Below, piece after piece: positions 34,327 to 41,859 of a stretch of 64,000 bases of DNA; within the stretch, counting starts at the first letter, position 1, and each line of letters opens with the position of its first letter. This DNA comes from SHZI01 sp031409515 (lineage in GTDB: Bacteria > Pseudomonadota > Gammaproteobacteria > Steroidobacterales > GCA-2729495). A program made the position numbers and the translations under genes. The notes below the pieces were generated by a model, which saw nothing but the letters and a program-made list of their open reading frames with translations, was not told the DNA's origin and ran no database searches. Location: assembly GCA_031409515.1 (NCBI GenBank), contig JANNXJ010000056.1, positions 82,767 through 146,766 on the forward strand, in the 5' to 3' direction.

Positions 34327-35492
34327 GCCGTGCTGGCCTGTTCGAGGGCCGCGAGCAGCCGGTCCACGTCGGCAAGCTCGTGGAGCGCCGAGAACGTGAC
34401 CCGGAGGCGCGCGGTGCCTGCGGGCACCGTCGGTGGGCGGATGGCCGGGACGAGCAGGCCGCTGGATTCCAGGGCGGCACTGAGCGCCAGCGCCGTGCCC
34501 GACTCGCCAATGACCAACGGCTGGATCGGCGTCGCCGACGGCAGCAGCTGCAGTCCCAGCTGGGTGGCGCCGGCTCGAAAGCGCGCCACCAGCTCCCGCA
34601 ACCGCTCGCGCCGCCACTCCTCTGTTCGGGCGATCCGCAGGCTCTCCAGCGTGGCCACCGCCACCGCCGACGGCAGGGCTGTCGTGTAAATGTAATTGCG
34701 GGCCCGCTGAATCAGGGTCTCGATGAGCGCCTCACTCCCGGCCACGAAGGCGCCTGCCGTGCCGAAGGCTTTACCGAGCGTCCCAACGAGCACGGGCACG
34801 TCTTCCAGGCCCTGGGCCACCGGATCCACGACGCCACAACCGGCCGTGCCGTGCACCCCGCAGCCGTGGGCATCGTCGATCATGAGCCAGGCGCCGTGGC
34901 GCCGGGCCGTCGCGACGAGTTCAGGCAAGCGGCAGAGATCGCCATCCATGCTGAAGGTGCCGTCGCTGACGATCAGCTTGCGCCGGGGAGAGCTCGCGCA
35001 GTCCGCCAGCCGGGCCTCGAGGTCGGACACTTCACTGTGGGCGAACCAGTTGAAGTGGGCGCGGCTGAGCCAGCCGCCGTCGAGCAGGGAGGCGTGGTTC
35101 AGGCGATCCTCGAAGACGTGGTCGCCCGGCCCCAGCAGGGCGTTGATGGTGCCGACGTTGGCTGCATAGCCGCTGCCAAACAGCAGGGCCCGGGGCCGGC
35201 CGGTGAAATCCGCCAGGGATTCTTCCAGTTGCTCATGGGCGGCCGTGTGGCCACTGACCAGGTGGGACGCGCCGGTCCCGGCGCCCCAGCGGTCCACGCC
35301 GGCCTTGAAGGCGGCGCAAACCCGCGGGTCCGCGGCAAGGCCAAGGTAATCATTGCTGCAGAAGTTGAGGAGGGCCCGCCCGTTGACGACGACCTCCCGC
35401 CCGGTGGGGCTCCCGATAACCCGCCGACGACGGTACAGACGCCGCTTCTCCAGCGCCCCGAGGGTGGTCGTCAGGTCATCAAACGCTGCCAA
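34323..35492 (-). CDS. bioF: 8-amino-7-oxononanoate synthase
   Basis: PLP-dependent condensing enzyme making KAPA from pimeloyl-thioester and alanine; 389 residues. FCSNDYLGLA, SHLVSGHTAAHEQLEE, SDGTFSMDGD, IDDAHGCGVHG and the PLP-lysine GTLGKAFGTAGAF are present. It is the promoter-proximal gene of bioF-bioD. The perfect hairpin repeat at 35531-35614 lies 39 bp upstream, where its promoter would be expected. Confidence 0.95.
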   Translation of the reverse strand: MAAFDDLTTTLGALEKRRLYRRRRVIGSPTGREVVVNGRALLNFCSNDYLGLAADPRVCAAFKAGVDRWGAGTGASHLVSGHTAAHEQLEESLADFTGRPRALLFGSGYAANVGTINALLGPGDHVFEDRLNHASLLDGGWLSRAHFNWFAHSEVSDLEARLADCASSPRRKLIVSDGTFSMDGDLCRLPELVATARRHGAWLMIDDAHGCGVHGTAGCGVVDPVAQGLEDVPVLVGTLGKAFGTAGAFVAGSEALIETLIQRARNYIYTTALPSAVAVATLESLRIARTEEWRRERLRELVARFRAGATQLGLQLLPSATPIQPLVIGESGTALALSAALESSGLLVPAIRPPTVPAGTARLRVTFSALHELADVDRLLAALEQASTA

Positions 35493-35530
35493 TGGGAGTC
35501 ACCGAGGCTAAACTGGCGGTAGTCTAGCGA

Positions 35531-35639
35531 AAGGTACCGGACCTTAGTTTTGTTAGTTGTTTAGTTGTTGGGGCCAACAACTAAACAACTAACAAAACTA
35601 AGGTCCGGTACCTTTTTGAGATGGGTACCTTCTTGAGAT
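35531..35639. repeat. perfect AT-rich hairpin repeat plus tandem remnant
   Basis: Left arm 35531-35570 (AAGGTACCGGACCTTAG... TTGTTG) and right arm 35575-35614 are exact reverse complements over 40 bases with a GGGC loop. The right arm is followed by a T-run. A second, 17-bp-offset copy of GGTACCTT-TTGAGAT follows (35607-35622 and 35624-35639), suggesting a duplicated edge. It fills about half of the intergenic space between divergent bioF and the GST gene. Confidence 0.95.
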
Positions 35640-35654
35640 AAACGGAGTTCCAGC

Positions 35655-36269
35655 ATGCTGAAGATCTACGGTCCGGCCCGCTCCCGCTCGTCCAGGGCAC
35701 TCTGGATGGCCGAGGAATGCGGCATTCCTTTCGAGCACGAGGACCTGACCCGTTACCCCACGATGCCGGAAAAGTCCGCGGCGGTGCGGGAGATCAATCC
35801 CATAGGCAAGATTCCGGTGCTGGTGGATGGCGATTTCGTGTTGTCCGAGTCCATGGCTATCAATCTCTACCTGGCGCGGAAGCACGGCCGCCACCTCTGG
35901 CCCTCCGGCGAGCAGGACCAGGCGAAGATCCTGCAGTGGAGCTTCTTCGCCGTTACCGAACTGGACCCTCCCCTCGTGGAACTGATGATCGAACGCACGT
36001 TTCGCAAGGAAGGGGAGCGCAACGCGGCGAATGAGCAGAAGCACGCCGAATCGGCCAAGCGGCCGCTCGGCGTGCTGGAGGGGCATCTGGCAGCTCAGCC
36101 CTGGCTGGTGGGCCCCGGTTTCACGGTCGCTGACCTGAACGTGGCGTCCGTGCTCACCATGGCTGCCGGGGCCAAGCAGGAGTTGACTGACTACCCCCAC
36201 CTGCTGGCCTGGCTAAAGCGCTGTCAGGACCGGCCGGCGTACCGGAAGGCTACGACTCCCAAGGCCTGA
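35655..36269 (+). CDS. glutathione S-transferase family protein
   Basis: 204-residue protein with a thioredoxin-like N-terminal domain (LKIYGPARSRSSRALWMAEE, with the catalytic-type Ser near residue 10-13, and the cis-Pro segment GKIPVLVDGDFVLSESMAI) and an all-helical C-terminal domain (WLVGPGFTVADLNVASVL). Substrate unknown. GGAG lies seven bases before the ATG. Divergent from bioF. Confidence 0.92.
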   Translation: MLKIYGPARSRSSRALWMAEECGIPFEHEDLTRYPTMPEKSAAVREINPIGKIPVLVDGDFVLSESMAINLYLARKHGRHLWPSGEQDQAKILQWSFFAVTELDPPLVELMIERTFRKEGERNAANEQKHAESAKRPLGVLEGHLAAQPWLVGPGFTVADLNVASVLTMAAGAKQELTDYPHLLAWLKRCQDRPAYRKATTPKA

Positions 36270-36310
36270 GGCCAGACCACCCGAAACCCGCAGGTCCGTG
36301 AACCCTCAAC

Positions 36311-37162
36311 ATGCAGCACTGGCGCGTCGGCGACGTCACGATTACCCGGATCATCGAGACCGAGGACCGGTCCATGACCGCGGCAGCCATGCTGCCGGAG
36401 GCAACCCCGGCCAATCTGGCGCCGATGGCGTGGTTACGGCCGCACTTCGCCTCGGAGACGGGGCAACTCATCAGCAGCATTCATTCGCTGCTCGTCGAGA
36501 GCCGTGGCCAGCGGATAGTCATCGACACCTGTCTGGGCAACGATAAGCCGCGGATCGTGCCCCAGTGGAACCAGCGCCAGGGCCGCTTCCTGCAAGATAT
36601 CGCAGCCGCCGGGTTTCCCCGGGAGCGCGTGGACTTCGTCGTTTGCACCCACCTCCATCCCGACCACGTGGGCTGGAACACCATGCTGGTGAATGACCGC
36701 TGGGTACCTACCTTTCCGTCAGCCCGGTATGTGTTCAGCGCCCTGGACTGGGCCTGGCTGGACAAGGCGCCCGTCAGTGCGCTCGGTGACTACGCCGGCG
36801 ACTCCGTGCGCCCGGTGTTTGCCGCTGGCCAGGGCGAATGCGTGGCGCCGGACTTTCGTCTGACCGACGAGGTGTGGCTGGAATCCACCCCGGGCCATTC
36901 CCCCGGCCACGTGTCGATACATATCGCGTCCCGCGGCGAACACGCCATCGTGACAGGCGACCTCATGCATCACCCCTGCCAGATCGGCCGGCCCCGGTGG
37001 TCGAGCCCCTTCGACTTCGACAAGGCGGCAGCCCTCCAGACGCGCCTCGACTTTCTTGAGCGCTACGGCAACACGCCGGCGCTCATCTTTGGCAGTCATT
37101 TCGCGACCCCATCGGCCGGCCGCATCGTGCGGGATGGCGACGCCTGGCGCCTGGACGTGTAA
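36311..37162 (+). CDS. MBL-fold metallo-hydrolase
   Basis: 283-residue metallo-beta-lactamase-fold hydrolase with THLHPDHVGW (the HxHxDH dinuclear-metal motif), a later TPGHSPGHVSIHI His, and VTGDLMHHPCQIG Asp, then FGSHFATP His. This subgroup acts on varied esters and lactones (quorum lactonase-like enzymes look similar), so the substrate is open. The stop codon abuts the decayed copy of the hairpin repeat. Confidence 0.9.
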   Translation: MQHWRVGDVTITRIIETEDRSMTAAAMLPEATPANLAPMAWLRPHFASETGQLISSIHSLLVESRGQRIVIDTCLGNDKPRIVPQWNQRQGRFLQDIAAAGFPRERVDFVVCTHLHPDHVGWNTMLVNDRWVPTFPSARYVFSALDWAWLDKAPVSALGDYAGDSVRPVFAAGQGECVAPDFRLTDEVWLESTPGHSPGHVSIHIASRGEHAIVTGDLMHHPCQIGRPRWSSPFDFDKAAALQTRLDFLERYGNTPALIFGSHFATPSAGRIVRDGDAWRLDV

Positions 37163-37256
37163 AAAGGTACCGGACCATAGTTTTTTTATTTGTTTATTTG
37201 TTTGGTGGTGCGGATAAATAACTAAACAACTAACAAAACTAAGGTCCGGTACCTTT
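37163..37256. repeat. decayed copy of the AT-rich hairpin repeat
   Basis: The right arm (37219-37256, ...ACTAAACAACTAACAAAACTAAGGTCCGGTACCTT) is intact, but the left arm (AAGGTACCGGACCATAG, then TTTTTTTATTTGTTTATTTG) has one T-to-A and several G-to-T changes relative to the perfect copy. It lies between the stops of two convergent genes and, with T-runs on both outer sides, could act as a bidirectional terminator. Confidence 0.9.
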
Positions 37257-37832
37257 TTAGCGGTGCAGGGCGTGGTATTCGGGGTTGGGCATCAGGTCCA
37301 GGGCCTGGGCCATGCGGTTCGAGTAATTGAAGAAAGCGACGACCTCACCGATGTCGAAGAGATCAGCAGCGCCAAAACCGACGTCCCGCAGCGCTTGCCG
37401 GTCCGCCTCGCCAATGGACTCCGGCGCGGTGGTCAGCCGGTGGGCAAAATCAAGCATGGCCCGCTGGCGGGGTCCCAGCGGCGCCACGCGGTAATTGGTC
37501 ACCAGCATCTCACCGAGCTGCGGATCACCACTCAACTCCCGCACCGCCTGGCCGTGGGCAATCAGGCAGTAGTAGCAGCGATTGCAGCTCGACACGACCA
37601 CCGCAATCATCTCCCGCTCCAGAATCGACAGCCCTGAGTCCTCGGAGAGCATCAGCTCGTTGTACAGGCTGATGAAGTTGCGCAGCCTCGCGGGCCGGAA
37701 CGCGTAGGCCCGGAGCACGTTCGGCACGAGCCCGAGCTTCTCCTGGCACTTGCGGAAGTACTTCTGGAGATCGGCATCCAGTGACCCCGGGTCGGGCACG
37801 GGGAGCCGGGAGATATGGGGAGGCTGGGGCAT
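37257..37832 (-). CDS. peroxidase-related AhpD/carboxymuconolactone decarboxylase-family protein
   Basis: 191-residue alpha-helical protein. The SSCNRCYYCLIAHG motif (CxxC followed by His) is the AhpD-type redox centre; the wording matches the uncharacterised peroxidase-related enzymes. It probably reduces peroxides using a thiol relay, though no partner is adjacent. The stop codon abuts the hairpin repeat. Confidence 0.88.
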   Translation of the reverse strand: MPQPPHISRLPVPDPGSLDADLQKYFRKCQEKLGLVPNVLRAYAFRPARLRNFISLYNELMLSEDSGLSILEREMIAVVVSSCNRCYYCLIAHGQAVRELSGDPQLGEMLVTNYRVAPLGPRQRAMLDFAHRLTTAPESIGEADRQALRDVGFGAADLFDIGEVVAFFNYSNRMAQALDLMPNPEYHALHR

Positions 37833-37914
37833 GACGGTACCTTAAGCGGACTGATCCCGGCCGAAGCATACCCCCGCTTCCCTTCACCAGCAGCGCCCGC
37901 TAGGCTTCTGCGCC

Positions 37915-38532
37915 ATGCCCGTGCGCTCCCTGTTCCCCACCCTTGTCTACAGCGCCCTCCTCCAGGGCGCTGGCACCGCTGCCCTCAACAGGGAACTCCT
38001 GAAGGAGACCCAACAGATCCGCGCCCAGGACCTGGCAGGGCGGAAATGGTCAGTCCGAAGGTACCCGGGCGGCTACACGTCCTACGGCTCCCTCTGCCAC
38101 CTGCAGAAGATGTCCTCGACTTTCGCCATCCTGGAGCGGAAGTTGCGCCGCCACGTTAACGCCTACGTCCGCGCCCTCGAACTGGATATGACGGGCCGCT
38201 CCCTCGCCATGACGGACTGCTGGGTCAACGTGATGGGACGGCAGGTGGTACACGGACTGCACCTGCACCCGCTGGCCACGCTCAGCGGTACCTACTACGT
38301 GCAGACTCCCCGGGGTTGCGCGGGGCTCAAGGTGGAGGACCCCCGCCTCGACCGTTTCATGGCGGCCCCGCCCCGGCGCACGGACGGGCGGGCCGAGAAC
38401 CAGCCCTGGGTCACCATTCCGGCGCAGGCAGGGCATGTGGTGCTGTTCGAAAGCTGGCTGCGGCACGAGGTGCCGCCAAACCCGGCAGCTGGCGAGCGCG
38501 TGAGTATCAGCTTCAACTACAACTGGTTCTGA
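37915..38532 (+). CDS. putative 2-oxoglutarate/Fe(II) oxygenase (TIGR02466-like)
   Basis: 205-residue double-stranded-beta-helix protein like the TIGR02466 group. Candidate iron ligands are the His residues in HLHPLATLSG and the later His in SWLRHEV, with RVSISFNYNW providing the 2-oxoglutarate-type Arg. The reaction is not known. Divergent from the AhpD-like gene. Confidence 0.8.
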   Translation: MPVRSLFPTLVYSALLQGAGTAALNRELLKETQQIRAQDLAGRKWSVRRYPGGYTSYGSLCHLQKMSSTFAILERKLRRHVNAYVRALELDMTGRSLAMTDCWVNVMGRQVVHGLHLHPLATLSGTYYVQTPRGCAGLKVEDPRLDRFMAAPPRRTDGRAENQPWVTIPAQAGHVVLFESWLRHEVPPNPAAGERVSISFNYNWF

Positions 38533-38535
38533 CCC

Positions 38536-39543
38536 TCAGAAACCACCGAGCGAACTCCAGGGAACCTGCTGCGTGTCGTCCACCAGTCCGTCCCCATTCA
38601 CGTCAATGGCGAGCTGCACCGTCTGCGCGTTCTGCACCGTGGCCCGGATGGTCGCGCCATTCGCCCCGGTGATCAGTACCTCGCCGGTGGCGGGATAGTC
38701 ATCGCCCGTCGCCACGAGCGGACTCAGGGCGACAAAGTTTACGGCGCCCTCGAAGCGGGAGCCCTCCAGGGTGCCGGAGCCGGATATCCGCGTGACCAGA
38801 CTTGCTCCGGTGCCGTCCTCCACCGTCATCAGCGCGAAGTCCCGCAGAATCCAGGCGTCATTGCCCGCGCGGAAGGTGAACAGGCTGCCGGACTCTGCCG
38901 TCTCGCTGATGAGCGGTACCGTGAAGTCGAGATCGATCTCGAGATTGCCGTCCCCAATGATCGTCTCGCCACCTGCCGTGATCGCCAGGTCCGTGAAGGT
39001 GACGGCGGCACCAAGGGCATAGACGTCATTGAGAATATCCCCGCTGAAGCTGGCCACGTCGATGCGCATGCCCCCGTCGTAGACCGCGCCGTCGGCGTCA
39101 TCACAGTTGTTGAAGTCAATGCTGATACGGTCTCCCGGAGTCAGCGTGATGTCGCTGTTCAGGGACCCGGACAGGCGCACCGTGCCAGTGACCAGGCAGT
39201 CAAAGGTCTCGGGGCCCACGCGGACCGCCGGCTGCACCTGCTGAATTGTCGCCCGTCGACGAACCAGGGATTGCGCCAAGGATTGTGTCAGTGCGTTCGA
39301 GCCGCCATCCGCCGAGAGGATGCCCCCGCCGCCAACGACACCGCCGAAGGCTCCTGCGTCGAGGCCCACGCTCACCACTTCCCGGGTGATCGTCACCGCG
39401 TTCCCGGCGTCGATGACGGCGGGACTGTCAGGAGGACTGCTGCCGCCTCCCCCACCGCCGCCGCAGGCACTGAGGCCAGCGAGAACGACAAACGAGGTCA
39501 GGAACCGGCCCGCGCCAGACAGCCACCGCTGATGAGTAGCCAT
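38536..39543 (-). CDS. lipoprotein of unknown function with glycine-rich linker
   Basis: 335 residues. Lipobox LAGLSAC with Cys27 followed by eight glycines, so it is a membrane-anchored lipoprotein with a flexible tether. The rest is beta-rich, acidic and threonine-rich, with possible Ca-binding DVNGDGLVDD near the end. I recognise no family. ATG at 39543 puts the signal peptide first; the frame upstream to 40278 is antisense-like noise within the NnrU gene. Confidence 0.78.
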   Translation of the reverse strand: MATHQRWLSGAGRFLTSFVVLAGLSACGGGGGGGSSPPDSPAVIDAGNAVTITREVVSVGLDAGAFGGVVGGGGILSADGGSNALTQSLAQSLVRRRATIQQVQPAVRVGPETFDCLVTGTVRLSGSLNSDITLTPGDRISIDFNNCDDADGAVYDGGMRIDVASFSGDILNDVYALGAAVTFTDLAITAGGETIIGDGNLEIDLDFTVPLISETAESGSLFTFRAGNDAWILRDFALMTVEDGTGASLVTRISGSGTLEGSRFEGAVNFVALSPLVATGDDYPATGEVLITGANGATIRATVQNAQTVQLAIDVNGDGLVDDTQQVPWSSLGGF

Positions 39544-39662
39544 GAGAACCCCCGAGGTATCAGGACAACTGGAACTGGTATAGCACTGGAAGGCCCTGAA
39601 CGCACCCGTCATTTCCAGAGCTTTCGTCAGGAAACCCGGCACCGGGTGAGCCCGGAGAGAAC

Positions 39663-40352
39663 CTAAAGAAAACCCAGGGGATCCCGCCCGAACAGCCAGA
39701 GGTGCCCGCCCGCCAGCAGAACCAGGGCCAGAAGCAGCCCGAGACCACCGCCAATCAGGCTGACCCGGTCCGTCGGCCAGCGGGCACGACCCCGCAGGAT
39801 GGCGACCAAAGGCAGGAAGGACGTGGGCCCGGCCAGCGCCTGCCACTGCTCCTCCCCCAGCGCGGCCCGCCGCCGGTTCTCCACGGCGCTCATCCCAAGC
39901 AGCGCAAAGGCGCCCAGAGAACCGAACAGCATCAGACCCACGGCATGACCATTGACGGGCAGATGAGCCAGACCCCAGAGGCCGAGACCCCAGAGTATGG
40001 GATGCCGGGTGAAGGCCACGGCGCCAGGTGTGGCTGGCTGGAAGGCCCGGGTGACGAAGGCGATGGACAGGGGGTTGGGCGCCAGCGCCCCGGAGCCGAG
40101 CAGGAACAGCGCCAGGGGCACCAGCACCAGCGCAAACCAGTAACTCCAGAGGCCCGCGAACCAGAGGGGGGCATAGGGCGCAAGCAGGGCTTCCCGAAGG
40201 AGCCAGCTGAACAAGGCCAGCGAGAGCAGCGAGTAGGCGCCGATAAAGCCGCCCTCGCCCAGCCGCACCTGCAACCACCGGCGCAGGGGCGGCAACGTCG
40301 GGATGACGTGGGCGATGAGGAAGAGGCCGAGGACGGCGAGGAATCTACCCAT
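39663..40352 (-). CDS. NnrU-family membrane protein
   Basis: 229-residue polytopic membrane protein of the NnrU/isoprenylcysteine methyltransferase-like group. Diagnostic sequence includes FLIAHVIPTLPPLR, TRHPILWGLGLWGLAHLP and NGHAVGLMLFGSLGAFALLGM. NnrU relatives are found with nitrogen-oxide respiration and carotenoid (15-cis-zeta-carotene isomerase) functions; here no denitrification gene adjoins, so the role is open. Confidence 0.88.
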   Translation of the reverse strand: MGRFLAVLGLFLIAHVIPTLPPLRRWLQVRLGEGGFIGAYSLLSLALFSWLLREALLAPYAPLWFAGLWSYWFALVLVPLALFLLGSGALAPNPLSIAFVTRAFQPATPGAVAFTRHPILWGLGLWGLAHLPVNGHAVGLMLFGSLGAFALLGMSAVENRRRAALGEEQWQALAGPTSFLPLVAILRGRARWPTDRVSLIGGGLGLLLALVLLAGGHLWLFGRDPLGFL

Positions 40353-40356
40353 GGTT

Positions 40357-40392
40357 TCGCGCCTAAAGGCGCTCCTACGAGGCGCTCCTAGG
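40357..40392. repeat. REP-like element plus partial copy
   Basis: TCGCGCCTAAAGGCGCTCCTACG (40357-40379) followed by the partial AGGCGCTCCTAGG (40380-40392). The partial copy supplies the stop codon of the SPFH gene (TAG on the minus strand). Confidence 0.8.
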
Positions 40393-41320
40393 GGCGCGGC
40401 GGCGACGTACCTGACTGACGCACCAGATTCGTGGCCAGGGCAATCATCGACGCGACATCGCTCAGGTTGGCCGGCACCACGAGGGTGTTCCCCGCCTTGG
40501 CCAGATTGCCGAACTGAGCCACGTAGGCCTCGGCCACCCGCAGCTGCATGGCCTCGTGACCGCCGGTCTCCCGCAGCACCAGTGCGACTTTCTGCAGGCC
40601 CTCAGCCGTGGCCGTCGCGACCGCGAGGATCGCCTCAGCCTCGCCCTGGGCCTCATTGATCTGCTGGCGCTGCTTCGCTTCGGAGGCCTTGATCACCCGC
40701 TGCTTGTCGCCCTCCGCCTCGTTGATCTTGGCATCCCGCTCGCCCTCCGACGTGAGCACGACGGCGCGCTTTTCCCGCTCCGCCCGCATCTGCTTTTCCA
40801 TGGCGCTCAGCACGTCCCGGGGCGGGTTGATGTTCTTGATTTCGTAGCGGAGCACCTTCACGCCCCAGGCCTCGGAAGCCTTGTCGAGCTCGATGACCAC
40901 GTTGGAGTTGATCGCGCCCCGCTCCTCAAAGGTGCGATCCAGGTCGATCTTGCCGATCTCGCTCCGGAGCGTGGTCTGGGCCAGCTGCATGATGGCGAAG
41001 ATGTAGTCGGTTATGCCGTAGCTCGTGCGCTGGGGGTCCAGGATGCGCAGATACAGCACGCCATCCACGCCCACCTGTACGTTGTCCTTGGTGATGCAGG
41101 TCTGCTCGGGGATATCGAGCGCCTGTTCCTTCAGGCTGTGCCGGTAGGCAATGCGCTCGACAAAAGGTACGAGGATGTGGAAACCCGCCTGCAGGACCCG
41201 GCTGAACTTGCCAAGGTACTCAACCACAAAGGCGCTCTGCTGGGGCACCACGATAGCCGTCTTGGCCAGGATGATGATGACAACAATGGCGACGACTACA
41301 GCAACAACGAATGCGTCCAC
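40388..41320 (-). CDS. SPFH/band-7 membrane protein (QmcA/paraslipin-like)
   Basis: 310-residue stomatin-family scaffold. One N-terminal membrane helix (FVVAVVVAIVVIIILAKTAIVV), the band-7 domain (VVEYLGKFSRVLQAGFHILVPFVERI split across two strands), a coiled-coil helix with alternating charges (about 170-250) and a C-terminal oligomerisation region. Such proteins form membrane rings with NfeD partners; an NfeD gene lies immediately upstream on the same strand. Confidence 0.93.
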   Translation of the reverse strand: MDAFVVAVVVAIVVIIILAKTAIVVPQQSAFVVEYLGKFSRVLQAGFHILVPFVERIAYRHSLKEQALDIPEQTCITKDNVQVGVDGVLYLRILDPQRTSYGITDYIFAIMQLAQTTLRSEIGKIDLDRTFEERGAINSNVVIELDKASEAWGVKVLRYEIKNINPPRDVLSAMEKQMRAEREKRAVVLTSEGERDAKINEAEGDKQRVIKASEAKQRQQINEAQGEAEAILAVATATAEGLQKVALVLRETGGHEAMQLRVAEAYVAQFGNLAKAGNTLVVPANLSDVASMIALATNLVRQSGTSPPRP

Positions 41321-41341
41321 AGCAAGTCCTCTTCTAGTGAA

Positions 41342-41776
41342 TCAGTTCAGGGCCTCGACGCTGAGGGTGATGCCATCGACGGCGACAATCCGTACCCTGG
41401 TGCCCGGGGAAATCGGGACCTTACCGACGTTCCTGGCTGTCCAGGTGGAGCCGCGCAAGTCAACGCGACAGGACTCGTCCACGGGCAGTCCAACAGGCAG
41501 AGTCAGGTGCTCGCGGAGCATATCGTTGGCCATGTCCGGAACATCCCGGCGCAGCAGCCGGTAGACCTGCTTGCGAAAAAACACCATCGAGACGAGGGCC
41601 AGCCCCGAGAAAATCAGCCACTGCCCCCACTCCGGCAGCCCGGGCAGCGCGAAACCCAGGAGCCCCGTGATGATCGCGGCCACGCCCAGAAAAACGAGGA
41701 AAAAATCGGCCTCGATAATGAACAACTCGGCGCCCAGCAAGAGCACCCCGATAACCAGCCAGCCCCACCAGACCAT
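41342..41776 (-). CDS. NfeD-family membrane protein
   Basis: 144 residues: two to three membrane helices (WGWLVIGVLLLGAELFIIEADFF, GVAAIITGLLGFALPG, WLIFSGLALVSMVFF) and a C-terminal OB-fold (CRVDLRGSTWTARN, PGTRVRIVAVDGITLSVEAL). It is the standard NfeD1b partner of SPFH proteins and is 21 bp upstream of that gene. Confidence 0.92.
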   Translation of the reverse strand: MVWWGWLVIGVLLLGAELFIIEADFFLVFLGVAAIITGLLGFALPGLPEWGQWLIFSGLALVSMVFFRKQVYRLLRRDVPDMANDMLREHLTLPVGLPVDESCRVDLRGSTWTARNVGKVPISPGTRVRIVAVDGITLSVEALN

Positions 41777-41802
41777 GGCGCCTCCCTACCCGAACCAGAA
41801 AG

Positions 41803-41838
41803 CCAGAACCAGACATCCAGAACCAGACATCCAGAACT
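41803..41838. repeat. short tandem repeat upstream of nfeD-type gene
   Basis: Two exact copies of CCAGAACCAGACAT (41803-41816 and 41817-41830) followed by a partial CCAGAACT copy, in the intergenic DNA 5' of the NfeD gene. Possible slipped-strand variation site; no function seen. Confidence 0.8.
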
Positions 41839-41859
41839 CTTATAGCCGATCTGCGCTGC

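Noticed and set aside
35531..35614. Palindrome as an assembly artefact
   Set aside because: Two further, non-identical copies exist at other sites, one half and one decayed, which an inverted-join error would not produce. Read data could still settle it.
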